From: Streptomyces gossypii | GTDB taxonomy: Bacteria > Actinomycetota > Actinomycetes > Streptomycetales > Streptomycetaceae | Direction of reading: 5' to 3' | Length of the DNA: 64,000 nucleotides | Assembly: GCF_025165795.1 (NCBI RefSeq) | Contig: NZ_JAJAGO010000014.1 | Location: 124,001-188,000 of the forward strand | In this document: positions 18,683 to 25,806 of the stretch, one piece after another | How the letters are laid out: every line of letters begins with the position of its first letter | Position numbering within the stretch: position 1 is the first letter of the stretch | Notes under the pieces: model-generated | Seen by the model: only the letters and a program-made list of their open reading frames with translations | Told to the model about the DNA's origin: nothing | Databases searched by the model: none | Translations under genes and position numbers: made by a program

Positions 18683-20077
18683 TCACCGTACGCGTGCCGC
18701 CCGTGTCTCGGCGGCCGTCAGCGGTGGGCCGGGCAGCGGCGTGCCGCCGCCCGGCCCCAGCAGCGTGGCGAAGGCGGCCCGTGGGGAGACCAGCCGGGTC
18801 ATCGGACCGGAAAGCGTCAGCGCCTCGAAGAGCGCGTCGGCAGCGGCCGGGCGGGCGTTGGCCGTCACCATGAGACGGTCCATGTAGCGCTGGAGAATCC
18901 GCGCCGGAAGGCGGGGAGCTTCGCCGACGGCCTCCGGGTAGAGCACGTCCTGGGTGGTTGCCGTCGTCCAGGCGCACTCCACCGTGCGGGCGAGGGCTCG
19001 CTGGAGCCTGCGGGCCGTCCCGGTGGCGGCCGGGTCGTGCCGGTCGAGCCCGTACCCCAGGGCCACCGCACCCTGCGCGGCGACGGACATCCCGTGTCCG
19101 TAGACGGGGTTGTAGGTGGCGACGGCGTCGCCGAGCACGATGAAGCCGTCCGGCCAGTGGGGGAGACGCTCGTAGAAGCGCCGCCGGTTGACGGAGCTTC
19201 GGGTGGTGCGGACGGGCCCGAGCGGTTCCGCTCCGGCGATCAGGTCGCCGACGACGGGGTGGCGCACCGCGCGGGCAAAGCTGACGAAGTCCCCTTCGGC
19301 GGCGGGTGGTTCACCGCCGCGGGTGCCCGAGAGGGTGACGAGCCACTTGCCGCCCTCGACGGTCAGCAGCGTCGCCGTCTGGCCCGGACGGTCCGCGTGC
19401 GGATCGGCCTGGACGTTGACGACGGGAAAGTCGGCGGGGAGGCCGGGCGGGGCACGGAAGAGGCGGGTGGCGTAGGCGAGACCGGAGTCGACGGTCTGTT
19501 CGGTCACCGGCGGCAGTCCGAGGTCAGCCAGCCAGTGGGGGGCACGGGAGCCGCGCCCGGTGGCGTCGACGACCAGGTCGGCCTGGCAGTCCTCGCTCGT
19601 GCCGGAGTGCCGGTCCCGCAGCCGTACGCCGGTGATCCGGGTGGCGCTGCCCAGCAGTTCCTCGGCCTGGCAGCCCTGCCGCAGCTCGATGCCGGGGCGG
19701 GCCAGCACCTGTTCGCGCACGGTCCAGTCCAGCAGGTCGCGGGTACAGGTGAAGAGGTACTGCATCTGCGGCCAGCGGCGCAGCCATCCCTGTGGCGAGA
19801 GGGAGACCAGTCCGTCCGGCATGCCGGTCTTGCGGGCACCGGCGTCCAGCAGCCGCTGCTCCGTACCCGGCAGCAGCGACTCCACGGCCCGCGCGCCGCC
19901 CGACCAGAGCAGGTGGGCGTGCCGGGCCTGCGGCACGCCTTTGCGGGGCTGCGGCCCCGCGGGCAGCAGATCGCCGTCGACGAGGGTCACCTGGTCCAGC
20001 TGCCGGGAGAGTGCGGCGGCCGCCAGGGTGCCGGTCAGTCCGGCGCCCAGGACCACCGCGCGCGTGGGTCCGCTCAC
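18683..20077 (-). CDS. FAD-dependent oxidoreductase (group A monooxygenase-like)
   Basis: The 464-residue flavoprotein has an N-terminal Rossmann motif VVLGAGLTGTLAAAAL (residues about 7-22), a DG-type motif DLVVDATGRGSRAPHWL in the middle, and FIVLGDAVATYNPVYGHGMSVAAQGA near residue 310 that binds the FAD pyrophosphate and ribityl. It resembles epoxidase/hydroxylase or geranylgeranyl reductase-like enzymes that act on hydrophobic substrates. GTG at 20077 follows GGAGGA and overlaps the stop of a possible 37-residue ORF in a GTGA junction. It is the last gene of the XRE-ImmA-MAB_1171c cluster. Confidence 0.87.
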   Translation of the reverse strand: MSGPTRAVVLGAGLTGTLAAAALSRQLDQVTLVDGDLLPAGPQPRKGVPQARHAHLLWSGGARAVESLLPGTEQRLLDAGARKTGMPDGLVSLSPQGWLRRWPQMQYLFTCTRDLLDWTVREQVLARPGIELRQGCQAEELLGSATRITGVRLRDRHSGTSEDCQADLVVDATGRGSRAPHWLADLGLPPVTEQTVDSGLAYATRLFRAPPGLPADFPVVNVQADPHADRPGQTATLLTVEGGKWLVTLSGTRGGEPPAAEGDFVSFARAVRHPVVGDLIAGAEPLGPVRTTRSSVNRRRFYERLPHWPDGFIVLGDAVATYNPVYGHGMSVAAQGAVALGYGLDRHDPAATGTARRLQRALARTVECAWTTATTQDVLYPEAVGEAPRLPARILQRYMDRLMVTANARPAAADALFEALTLSGPMTRLVSPRAAFATLLGPGGGTPLPGPPLTAAETRAARVR

Positions 20078-20187
20078 CTGGCTCCTCCGAGGACGCCCCG
20101 GTCTTCCGACACGGCCGGGTCGGCTGACAACTGTGCGTGGCGAGAACCACACGCGTACGCCGTGCTGATCGAGAGCCAGGACAGCAC
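20074..20187 (-). CDS. Possible 37-residue peptide coupled to the FAD gene
   Basis: A short frame starts with GTG at 20187, five bases after a perfect GGAGG, and its TGA overlaps the GTG of the FAD oxidoreductase (GTGA). The peptide starts VLSWLSISTAYACGSRHAQ, has one Cys and two aromatic residues near the front and an acidic/Gly-rich tail. GC at third positions is about 78 percent, lower than the neighbours. It could be a genuine small protein, a leader peptide for coupling, or chance. An alternative ATG two bases earlier opens a different frame that runs into the FAD gene and is rejected. Confidence 0.45.
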   Translation of the reverse strand: MLSWLSISTAYACGSRHAQLSADPAVSEDRGVLGGAR

Positions 20188-20334
20188 ATGAACCTCCAAG
20201 CTTTCCTGTACGAACCCGGGCTGGTCCGACCGGGCGGGTGTTGATCGTGGAAGACCTGCCGGGCCGCTGACCCGCAGGCAGCGTGAGCCAGGAGTTCCCC
20301 TGCCCGCGCCGGGGGAGGATTCAGTGTTCCTCCC
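20188..20334. other. Short non-coding gap within the cluster
   Basis: About 147 bases between the 7-TM protein stop and the possible peptide start. It holds GC-rich dyads but no clear promoter; the ribosome site for the small ORF is at 20197-20193. Confidence 0.4.
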
Positions 20335-21570
20335 TCACTGCCCGGGGGCGGATGCATGGTTGCGGCCGTCGGGGTCCCGCTCCGCGGGGCCGACAACTGC
20401 GGCGGCCACCACCGGCGAGTGGGCGTAGGCCCGGGAGACCTTGGTCAGCCAGGCCAGTTCGCCGGCACCGTCCGCACCGCCGCGCGGCGTCTGCTCGGAC
20501 GGTTCGTCGGCGGGGGCGAACTTGCGGTTCACCGCCTTGGCGGCCACCGCGGATTTCAGCCGGGTCGCGTCCACGACTGCCTGCAGATCCGTGCCGGAGA
20601 GCGAGGACTCCCGCCCCAGCCGCAGCGCGGTGGCGGCGGCCTGCGGATCGGTGTGCGAACGCAGCGCGAGGCGGCCGTCGTTGATCTCCGCTAGCCGCCT
20701 TGTCAGCCGCAGCTCCAGATCCCACCAGGGCAGCCGGGCGGGCGGCACGATCGCGGGGACGGCGCGGCGCAGCGCGTCCCACAGCGGGTACAGGTCGCGG
20801 TAGGCGCGGTAGCGTGCGAAGCGCCCGCGCAGCCGCGTCAGATGCTCGCCACCGGCGGGCAGCGCGTAACCGGTGGCGCTCACCACCAGCCCGAGCGTCG
20901 CGAACACCGGGGCGACGTCGGTGCTGAGGGCGTCCCAGTTCCGGCCCGTCCAACGGGCCACGACCGCCACCAGTTTGGAGAGGGCGAAGAGCAGCCCGCC
21001 GACCGCCCCCGCCACGATGAACCACAGCCCGCGCCGCAGCCAGGCACGCCCCGCGATCTGTGCCCAGTGCGCGCCGGTGCGGATCAGCTGGATCATGGCG
21101 ACGGCAAGGGCCAGCAGATAGACGAGGATGGATTCGGCGATGTACGGCGTGTTCGCGTAGTACGTGTCGAAGTCGAGACGCCGCTCGACCGGGGCGTCAC
21201 CGAGGAAGAACAGCACGTTCAGGCAGACGATGAGCAGCGTGTATGTCACCACCCAGTGGCGCGCGATCAGTCGGGCCCGCTCCGGCGGGTGCCGCCAGAA
21301 GGCGATGAGGGCGAGCGAGGACGAACTCAGCGCGATGAGCAGGGAGTAGACGAGCGGCGCGGAGCAGTTGTGCACTCCCGTGACGCTGTTGACGCGGGCG
21401 ATTGCCCTCGGTGCCGCGAAGAAGACGGCGGTCGCGGCCAGGAACAGCGTGACGCAGACCGCCCAGCGCATCGGGTTGCGCGGGGCGCGGCGCAGATCGT
21501 GCAGCTTGTAGGTAAGGGTCGCCCAGGCGGCGGCGGAGCAGAACCAGTAGACGGGGGTGGGGTCGGTCAT
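20335..21570 (-). CDS. MAB_1171c-type 7-TM membrane protein (putative transporter/sensor)
   Basis: The 411-residue protein has seven hydrophobic segments in its first 240 residues (starting VYWFCSAAAWATLTYKL and ending FATLGLVVSATGYALPA) and a cytoplasmic C-terminal domain of about 170 residues (WDALRRAVPAIVPPARL, DLELRLTRRLAEINDGR). I recognise this as the actinobacterial family named after MAB_1171c, called a putative transporter, although seven segments with a soluble tail would also suit a receptor. ATG at 21570 overlaps the ImmA-like gene stop by 4 bases, so the two are co-translated. Confidence 0.8.
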   Translation of the reverse strand: MTDPTPVYWFCSAAAWATLTYKLHDLRRAPRNPMRWAVCVTLFLAATAVFFAAPRAIARVNSVTGVHNCSAPLVYSLLIALSSSSLALIAFWRHPPERARLIARHWVVTYTLLIVCLNVLFFLGDAPVERRLDFDTYYANTPYIAESILVYLLALAVAMIQLIRTGAHWAQIAGRAWLRRGLWFIVAGAVGGLLFALSKLVAVVARWTGRNWDALSTDVAPVFATLGLVVSATGYALPAGGEHLTRLRGRFARYRAYRDLYPLWDALRRAVPAIVPPARLPWWDLELRLTRRLAEINDGRLALRSHTDPQAAATALRLGRESSLSGTDLQAVVDATRLKSAVAAKAVNRKFAPADEPSEQTPRGGADGAGELAWLTKVSRAYAHSPVVAAAVVGPAERDPDGRNHASAPGQ

Positions 21571-22163
21571 CGCGGGCGGCCGCCCCCGCGCCGCCCCAGC
21601 GTGTTCTCCAGCCGGTGCACGACGGCCGCCTCCGCGTCGGGCACCGTCCAGGTCTCCTCGGCCAGCCACCGGCTGACCCTCGCCATCAGCAGCGAGGCGA
21701 AGAAGTCGGCCTCCTGTTCCTCCTCCGCGCTGCAGTGCGTACGCCGGGCGATGATGCGGGAGACCGTCTCCGGGTCCAGTGAGGGGAACAGCCGCCGGTC
21801 CACGTCCCCGGCGGGCGTCTCGTCGTCGGCCCGAGCGGCCTGGGCGGCATGAGCGCCGGTATTGCCCGTGGTGTCCCGGTGATCAACCTCCATGTGCCAG
21901 AACTCATGGCAGGTGATGAGGAGTTGGTGCCACGGGCTGGTGTGGGCCTCACACAGGATGTAGTGGGCGTCGTCGGTGGCCACCCACAGTCCGCTGACGG
22001 TGTCGGGCGGGAACGGGACGAGCCGGTGGTGCACCGCACGCCCCTGCCGCTGCTCCATCCGGGTGCACAGTGCCGCTATCACCTGCTGCGGTTCGGCGGG
22101 CAGCGGCAGGTCCAGGTCGCGGACCAGCGCAGCACAACTGCGGCGCATGACCTTCATGTCCAT
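21567..22163 (-). CDS. ImmA/IrrE-type metallopeptidase-like protein
   Basis: The 198-residue protein carries a zinc-protease motif HEFWH at residues 86-90 and the downstream acidic stretch EEEQEADFFASLLM that supplies the third ligand (ExxxD-type glutamate) in ImmA/IrrE proteins. This family cleaves cognate XRE repressors. Here the gene lies between an XRE gene (13 bases upstream) and the 7-TM gene (4-base overlap), exactly the partnership expected. ATG at 22163 or 22157 may be used; GAGGGCGG precedes the first. Confidence 0.82.
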   Translation of the reverse strand: MDMKVMRRSCAALVRDLDLPLPAEPQQVIAALCTRMEQRQGRAVHHRLVPFPPDTVSGLWVATDDAHYILCEAHTSPWHQLLITCHEFWHMEVDHRDTTGNTGAHAAQAARADDETPAGDVDRRLFPSLDPETVSRIIARRTHCSAEEEQEADFFASLLMARVSRWLAEETWTVPDAEAAVVHRLENTLGRRGGGRPR

Positions 22164-22176
22164 CGTGGCACCGCCC

Positions 22177-22665
22177 TCACGTGTCGGGCGGACCGGGCGG
22201 CTGTGCCCGCGTGTCGCCCTCGAGTACATGCTCGACGATCTGGGTCACGGCGGCGAGCCCCTCGGGAGACAGTTCCAGCGCGCGCAGCGCGAGGTTCCGT
22301 ACGCCCAGGTTGCGGGCCACCTTGGCGAGCTCGATTTCCGCGGCTGCCCGCGCGGCGGTGGACTCGTCGAGGAAGTAGGAGGTGGGCACGCCGAAGAACC
22401 GGGCCAGCGCGGTGAGTAACTCGGTGGACGGATTGCGCTTGGTCCCCTTGCGCAGTGCCGAGAGGTAGGCGCCGCCGACCCGGATGCCGGGGTTCACCCG
22501 CTTGACGGCGGTGGCGACCTCTTCGTTCGTATACGGGCGGCCGCGCGGGCCGTGCGGCCGGATGTCGTCGAAGAGCCGGTCCAGATGGGCGGCGAGAGTC
22601 GGCCGGTCCGCGTGTTCCGGCTCCGGCTGTCGTGCGTCCTCGAGCACCGCTACCACCTCCACCAC
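22177..22665 (-). CDS. XRE family transcriptional regulator
   Basis: The 162-residue protein has an N-terminal XRE helix-turn-helix (about residues 45-100: YTNEEVATAVKRVNPGIRVGG, YLSALRKGTKRNPSTELLTALARFFGVPTSYF) and a C-terminal helical part (ARNLGVRNLALRALELSPEGLAAVTQIVEHVL), which would hold the dimer and any ImmA cleavage site. It starts with tandem GTG codons. It heads the four- or five-gene leftward cluster and presumably binds the palindrome at 22761-22777, roughly 100 bases upstream of its start, and the repeated TCAACT half-sites around it. Confidence 0.9.
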   Translation of the reverse strand: MVEVVAVLEDARQPEPEHADRPTLAAHLDRLFDDIRPHGPRGRPYTNEEVATAVKRVNPGIRVGGAYLSALRKGTKRNPSTELLTALARFFGVPTSYFLDESTAARAAAEIELAKVARNLGVRNLALRALELSPEGLAAVTQIVEHVLEGDTRAQPPGPPDT

Positions 22666-22714
22666 GCGGCCCTTCGGCCCGACGCGATCTCAACTGGCCC
22701 TTTCCCAACGGTGG

Positions 22715-22745
22715 TTGACACCCAGGGCCACCGCGAGTCTAGACT
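22715..22745 (+). promoter_or_regulatory. Candidate rightward promoter of the GGDEF gene
   Basis: -35 TTGACA (22715-22720) and -10 TAGACT (22740-22745) are separated by 19 bases, both close to the vegetative consensus. The predicted start is near 22752, so the palindrome at 22761-22777 would lie just downstream, in a repressing position. Confidence 0.5.
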
Positions 22746-22760
22746 CACACAGCGCAACTG

Positions 22761-22777
22761 CTCAACTACTAGTTGAG
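22761..22777. promoter_or_regulatory. Perfect palindrome, probable XRE operator
   Basis: CTCAACTA and TAGTTGAG flank a central C with perfect symmetry. It lies between the divergent XRE (start 22665) and GGDEF (start 22870) genes. Related half-sites CTCAACT (22689 onward), GTTGAG (22772 onward) and TTGCTCAA (22803 onward) surround it, suggesting several bound dimers. Confidence 0.7.
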
Positions 22778-22869
22778 TTGAATGATTAACAGTCAACCCG
22801 AAGTTGCTCAAGGCTCACCGGGCGAAGCGCAGTGGACCCGTGCTTCCATGATGTCGGGAGAGGCAGTCG

Positions 22870-23733
22870 ATGACCACCGTGCCGAGGTCGGCCGAGCAGA
22901 AACACTGCGCCCTGTGCAGGAAGCCGTTGACCGACCGGCTCACCGGCGTGCTGGACCGGCTGGAGTGGGACAACAGAGCCGCCCGTGCCGCCGCGCGTGC
23001 CCGGCGCCACGGGCAGCCGATGGCCCTGATACTCGCGGATCTCGACCGCTTCAAGGCGGTGAACGACCGGTACGGCCATCTCGCGGGCGACGCGGTGCTG
23101 CGCGCCGTCGCGGGGGCGCTCGACCGCACGGAGAACAGCATCGTCGGCCGGTACGGCGGGCACGCCGGTGACGAGTTCCTGATCCTGCTGCCCGGCGCGA
23201 CCGAGGACGAGGCGCTCGCCGTCGCCCGCGGCGCTCAGGAGGCCGTCCGGCGGCTGTCCGTGAGCGCCCGCTCCAGCCGCAGCAGTACGGTCACGCTCAC
23301 CGGGCAGGCCGTCTCGATGGGCGTGGCGGCCTACGGCGGTCCGGGCGCGTCCAGGGGAGGTCTCGCCGATCTCCTGCTGGACGCCGATGTGGCACTGCGC
23401 GCCGCGAAGTCCGCGGGCGGCGACCGTGCCTACGGTGCGGGCGGCGGATCCGGCCCCGCGGTGCCGGAGTTGCCCCGCCAGCGTCGGCCCTCCAGGTCCC
23501 CCCGGCAGGCGCCGCAGCCGCAGGCCCCCCACCCCTCGCATCCGCAGTCCCCGCCGCCTCCGCAGGTATCAACGGCCCGTCCCGCGGTGCGCGTCTCGCT
23601 GGCCTCCTTCGGGGTTGATACGCGCGTCCTGCCCGACGAACTGGTGCTCTCGCCCGCCGATGCGGAACGGCTGCACGCGCTGCTGGGCGAGGCGCTGGGC
23701 CGCCGCGCCCCCGCGCACGCCCCGGCGCCGTGA
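22870..23733 (+). CDS. GGDEF-domain protein with altered signature
   Basis: The 287-residue soluble protein has a GGDEF fold (about residues 20-190: TDRLTGVLDRLEWDNRA, ALILADLDRFKAVNDRYGHLAGDAVLR) for making or binding cyclic di-GMP. The active-site loop reads RYGGHAGDEF (94-103), so two residues are inserted and the motif proper becomes AGDEF. A CALC pair (Cys 13, Cys 16) precedes the domain and could bind a metal or form a disulfide. A Pro/Gln-rich linker (about 205-240) leads to a short C-terminal helix region. ATG follows GGGAGAGG. Confidence 0.83.
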   Translation: MTTVPRSAEQKHCALCRKPLTDRLTGVLDRLEWDNRAARAAARARRHGQPMALILADLDRFKAVNDRYGHLAGDAVLRAVAGALDRTENSIVGRYGGHAGDEFLILLPGATEDEALAVARGAQEAVRRLSVSARSSRSSTVTLTGQAVSMGVAAYGGPGASRGGLADLLLDADVALRAAKSAGGDRAYGAGGGSGPAVPELPRQRRPSRSPRQAPQPQAPHPSHPQSPPPPQVSTARPAVRVSLASFGVDTRVLPDELVLSPADAERLHALLGEALGRRAPAHAPAP

Positions 23734-23856
23734 CAAGGCCCCGATGGTGCCTGCGGACGCCTGTCTGAGGGGCTGGCTCGACGCCCGGATTACTGTTGAG
23801 CAGAGAACCCCGGTGCGGGCAGCCCGCGCCGTCAACCTCCGGTGGGAGCACACAGA

Positions 23857-24291
23857 ATGGCCGTACGCCGTCGCCTCTCGGGCGCCGAATCGCTTGCCGC
23901 GCTGCTGGCCGGTGCGGGCGTGGCACACCTCGCCGTGCCGAAGCTCTTCGACTCGCTCGTCCCGCGCGCCCTGCCCGGCAGCCCCCGGGCCTGGACCTAC
24001 GCGAGTGGCGCCGTCGAACTCGTGCTGGCCGCCGGTCTCGCCCACCCGCGCACCCGCAGGTCCGGCGGCCGGGCGGCGGCCGCGTACTTCGTGGCCGTGT
24101 TCCCCGCCAACGTGAAGATGGCGCGCGACTGGCGCGACCGGCCCGCCCCGCTGGGCGCGCTCGCCAGCGCCCGGCTGCCACTCCAGATCCCGCTGGTGTG
24201 GTGGGCCCTGCGTGCGAGCGGCGAGCCCGCCGACGGCCGCCAGTGCCCGGCCCCCGCGGCCCAGGCGTCCCGTGCGCAGAGCGGAGATTGA
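23857..24291 (+). CDS. DoxX-like small membrane protein
   Basis: The 144-residue protein has three to four hydrophobic segments (AESLAALLAGAGVAHLAVPKLFDSL, WTYASGAVELVLAAGLAHP, AAAYFVAVFPANVKMARDW, PLQIPLVWWALRA) with the FPANVKMARDW loop typical of the DoxX/YkgB-type four-helix family. These proteins are linked to redox or thiol homeostasis. It ends 4 bases before the mycothione reductase GTG, so co-expression with mycothiol recycling is likely. ATG at 23857 follows GGTGGGAG; a GTG upstream would overlap that site. Confidence 0.75.
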   Translation: MAVRRRLSGAESLAALLAGAGVAHLAVPKLFDSLVPRALPGSPRAWTYASGAVELVLAAGLAHPRTRRSGGRAAAAYFVAVFPANVKMARDWRDRPAPLGALASARLPLQIPLVWWALRASGEPADGRQCPAPAAQASRAQSGD

Positions 24292-24295
24292 GGGC

Positions 24296-25714
24296 GTGTC
24301 CCACTACGACCTGGTCGTCATCGGTACCGGATCCGGAAACTCCCTGGTGGACCACCGCTTCGCCGGGTGGCGGACGGCGCTCGTGGAGAAGGGCACCTTC
24401 GGTGGCACGTGTCTGAACGTCGGCTGCATCCCGACCAAGATGTATGTGCACACCGCAGACCTGGCCGTGGCCCCGGCCGCCGGTGCCCGGCTCGGCGTGG
24501 ACGCCGAACTGCGCGGGGTGCGCTGGCGCGAGGTACGCGACCGCGTCTTCGGCCGGATCGACCCCATCGCGCGCGACGGCCGCGCCTACCGGCTGGCGCA
24601 TGAGGACAACGCCGGACTCACGGTGTACGAGGGGCAGGGCCGCTTCACCGGGCACAAGGAGCTGACCATCTCCTTCCCGGACGCAGGCGGGTCCGGAGCC
24701 CCGGGGCGCGGCGAGGAGACCGTGACCGCGGACAAGTTCGTCCTCGCCGCCGGGAGCCGCCCGGTGGCCCCGGACATACCCGGGCTGGCCGAGTCCGGCT
24801 ACCACACCTCCGACACCGTGATGCGGATCGACGAGCTGCCCCGCAGCATGGTGATCCTCGGCAGCGGGTTCGTCGCCGCGGAGTTCGCCCATGTGTTCGC
24901 CTCGTTCGGTGTCCAGGTGACGGTGATCGCCCGCTCGGGCGCGCTGCTGCGGGCGGAGGACGCGGACATCAGCACCCGGTTCACCGAACTGGCCGCCCAG
25001 CGCTTCGACGTACGCCTGCGGCGCACCGCCGAGCGCGCACGCCGCACCGGCTCGGGCATCGCGCTCGACCTCACCGGCCCCGCGGGCACGGAGACCGTCG
25101 AAGGGGAACTCCTGCTGGTGGCCACCGGCCGGCGGTCCAACTCCGACCTGCTGGACGTCGCCGCCACCGGAGTGACCACCACGGACGGCGGACGGGTCAG
25201 CGTCGACCCGCAGCAGCGCACCAGCGTGCCGGGCATCTACGCGCTGGGCGACCTCTCCTCGCCGTACGAACTCAAGCACGTCGCCAACCACGAGGCCCGG
25301 GTCGTCCAGCACAACCTGCTCCATCCGGACCAGCCGGTCGCCGCCGACCACCGCTATGTGCCGCACGCCGTCTTCACCTCGCCGCAGATCGCCGCCGTCG
25401 GGCTGACCGAGCGGGAGGCGCGGGAACGAGGCGTCCGCTTCGTGAGCGCGACCGCGGAGTACGCCGGGATCGCGTACGGCTGGGCGATGGAGGACACCAC
25501 CGGCTTCGCCAAGCTGCTGGCCGACCCCTCCACCGGATTGCTGCTCGGCGCGCACATCATCGGACCGCAGGCCGCCACCTTGATCCAGCCGCTGATCCAG
25601 GCGATGAACTTCGGACTGGACGCGCGCAGCATGGCGCGAGGTCAGCTGTGGATCCACCCGGCGATGCCGGAACTCGTCGAGAACGCACTGCTGGCACTGC
25701 CGCTCGACGCGTAG
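24296..25714 (+). CDS. mtr: Mycothione reductase
   Basis: The 472-residue flavoprotein disulfide reductase keeps mycothiol reduced with NADPH. The redox-active disulfide is in GGTCLNVGCIPTK (Cys 39, Cys 44), the NAD(P) site is MVILGSGFVAAEFAHVFA, the FAD site is GIYALGDLSSPYELKHVANHE, and the dimer-interface catalytic His-Glu pair is in WIHPAMPELVENALL. The MYVHTADLA sequence after the disulfide and overall length fit mycothione reductase rather than lipoamide dehydrogenase. The GTG start is 4 bases past the DoxX-like stop. Mycothiol use marks the host as an actinomycete. Confidence 0.92.
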   Translation: MSHYDLVVIGTGSGNSLVDHRFAGWRTALVEKGTFGGTCLNVGCIPTKMYVHTADLAVAPAAGARLGVDAELRGVRWREVRDRVFGRIDPIARDGRAYRLAHEDNAGLTVYEGQGRFTGHKELTISFPDAGGSGAPGRGEETVTADKFVLAAGSRPVAPDIPGLAESGYHTSDTVMRIDELPRSMVILGSGFVAAEFAHVFASFGVQVTVIARSGALLRAEDADISTRFTELAAQRFDVRLRRTAERARRTGSGIALDLTGPAGTETVEGELLLVATGRRSNSDLLDVAATGVTTTDGGRVSVDPQQRTSVPGIYALGDLSSPYELKHVANHEARVVQHNLLHPDQPVAADHRYVPHAVFTSPQIAAVGLTEREARERGVRFVSATAEYAGIAYGWAMEDTTGFAKLLADPSTGLLLGAHIIGPQAATLIQPLIQAMNFGLDARSMARGQLWIHPAMPELVENALLALPLDA

Positions 25715-25806
25715 GCCTGCCCGCCGGGGCAGCCGCTTCGCCGCGCGGGCTTCCCTTGCGGCCTCTACGCTCGATGCCGGAGCCACCGACCGTACGAGGG
25801 GATGCC

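Noticed and set aside
20075..20189. ATG at 20189 as start of a peptide before the FAD gene
   Set aside because: This frame has no stop before the FAD gene and continues through it out of frame; the GTG at 20187 has better ribosome-site spacing and ends in a coupling overlap.
22177..22765. XRE-ImmA pair as evidence of an integrated prophage or ICE
   Set aside because: No integrase, excisionase, attachment repeats, replication or transfer genes flank it, and neighbours are chromosomal metabolic genes.
23297..25786. An 829-codon minus-strand frame
   Set aside because: Antisense to the mycothione reductase and DoxX-like genes, whose motifs are unambiguous.
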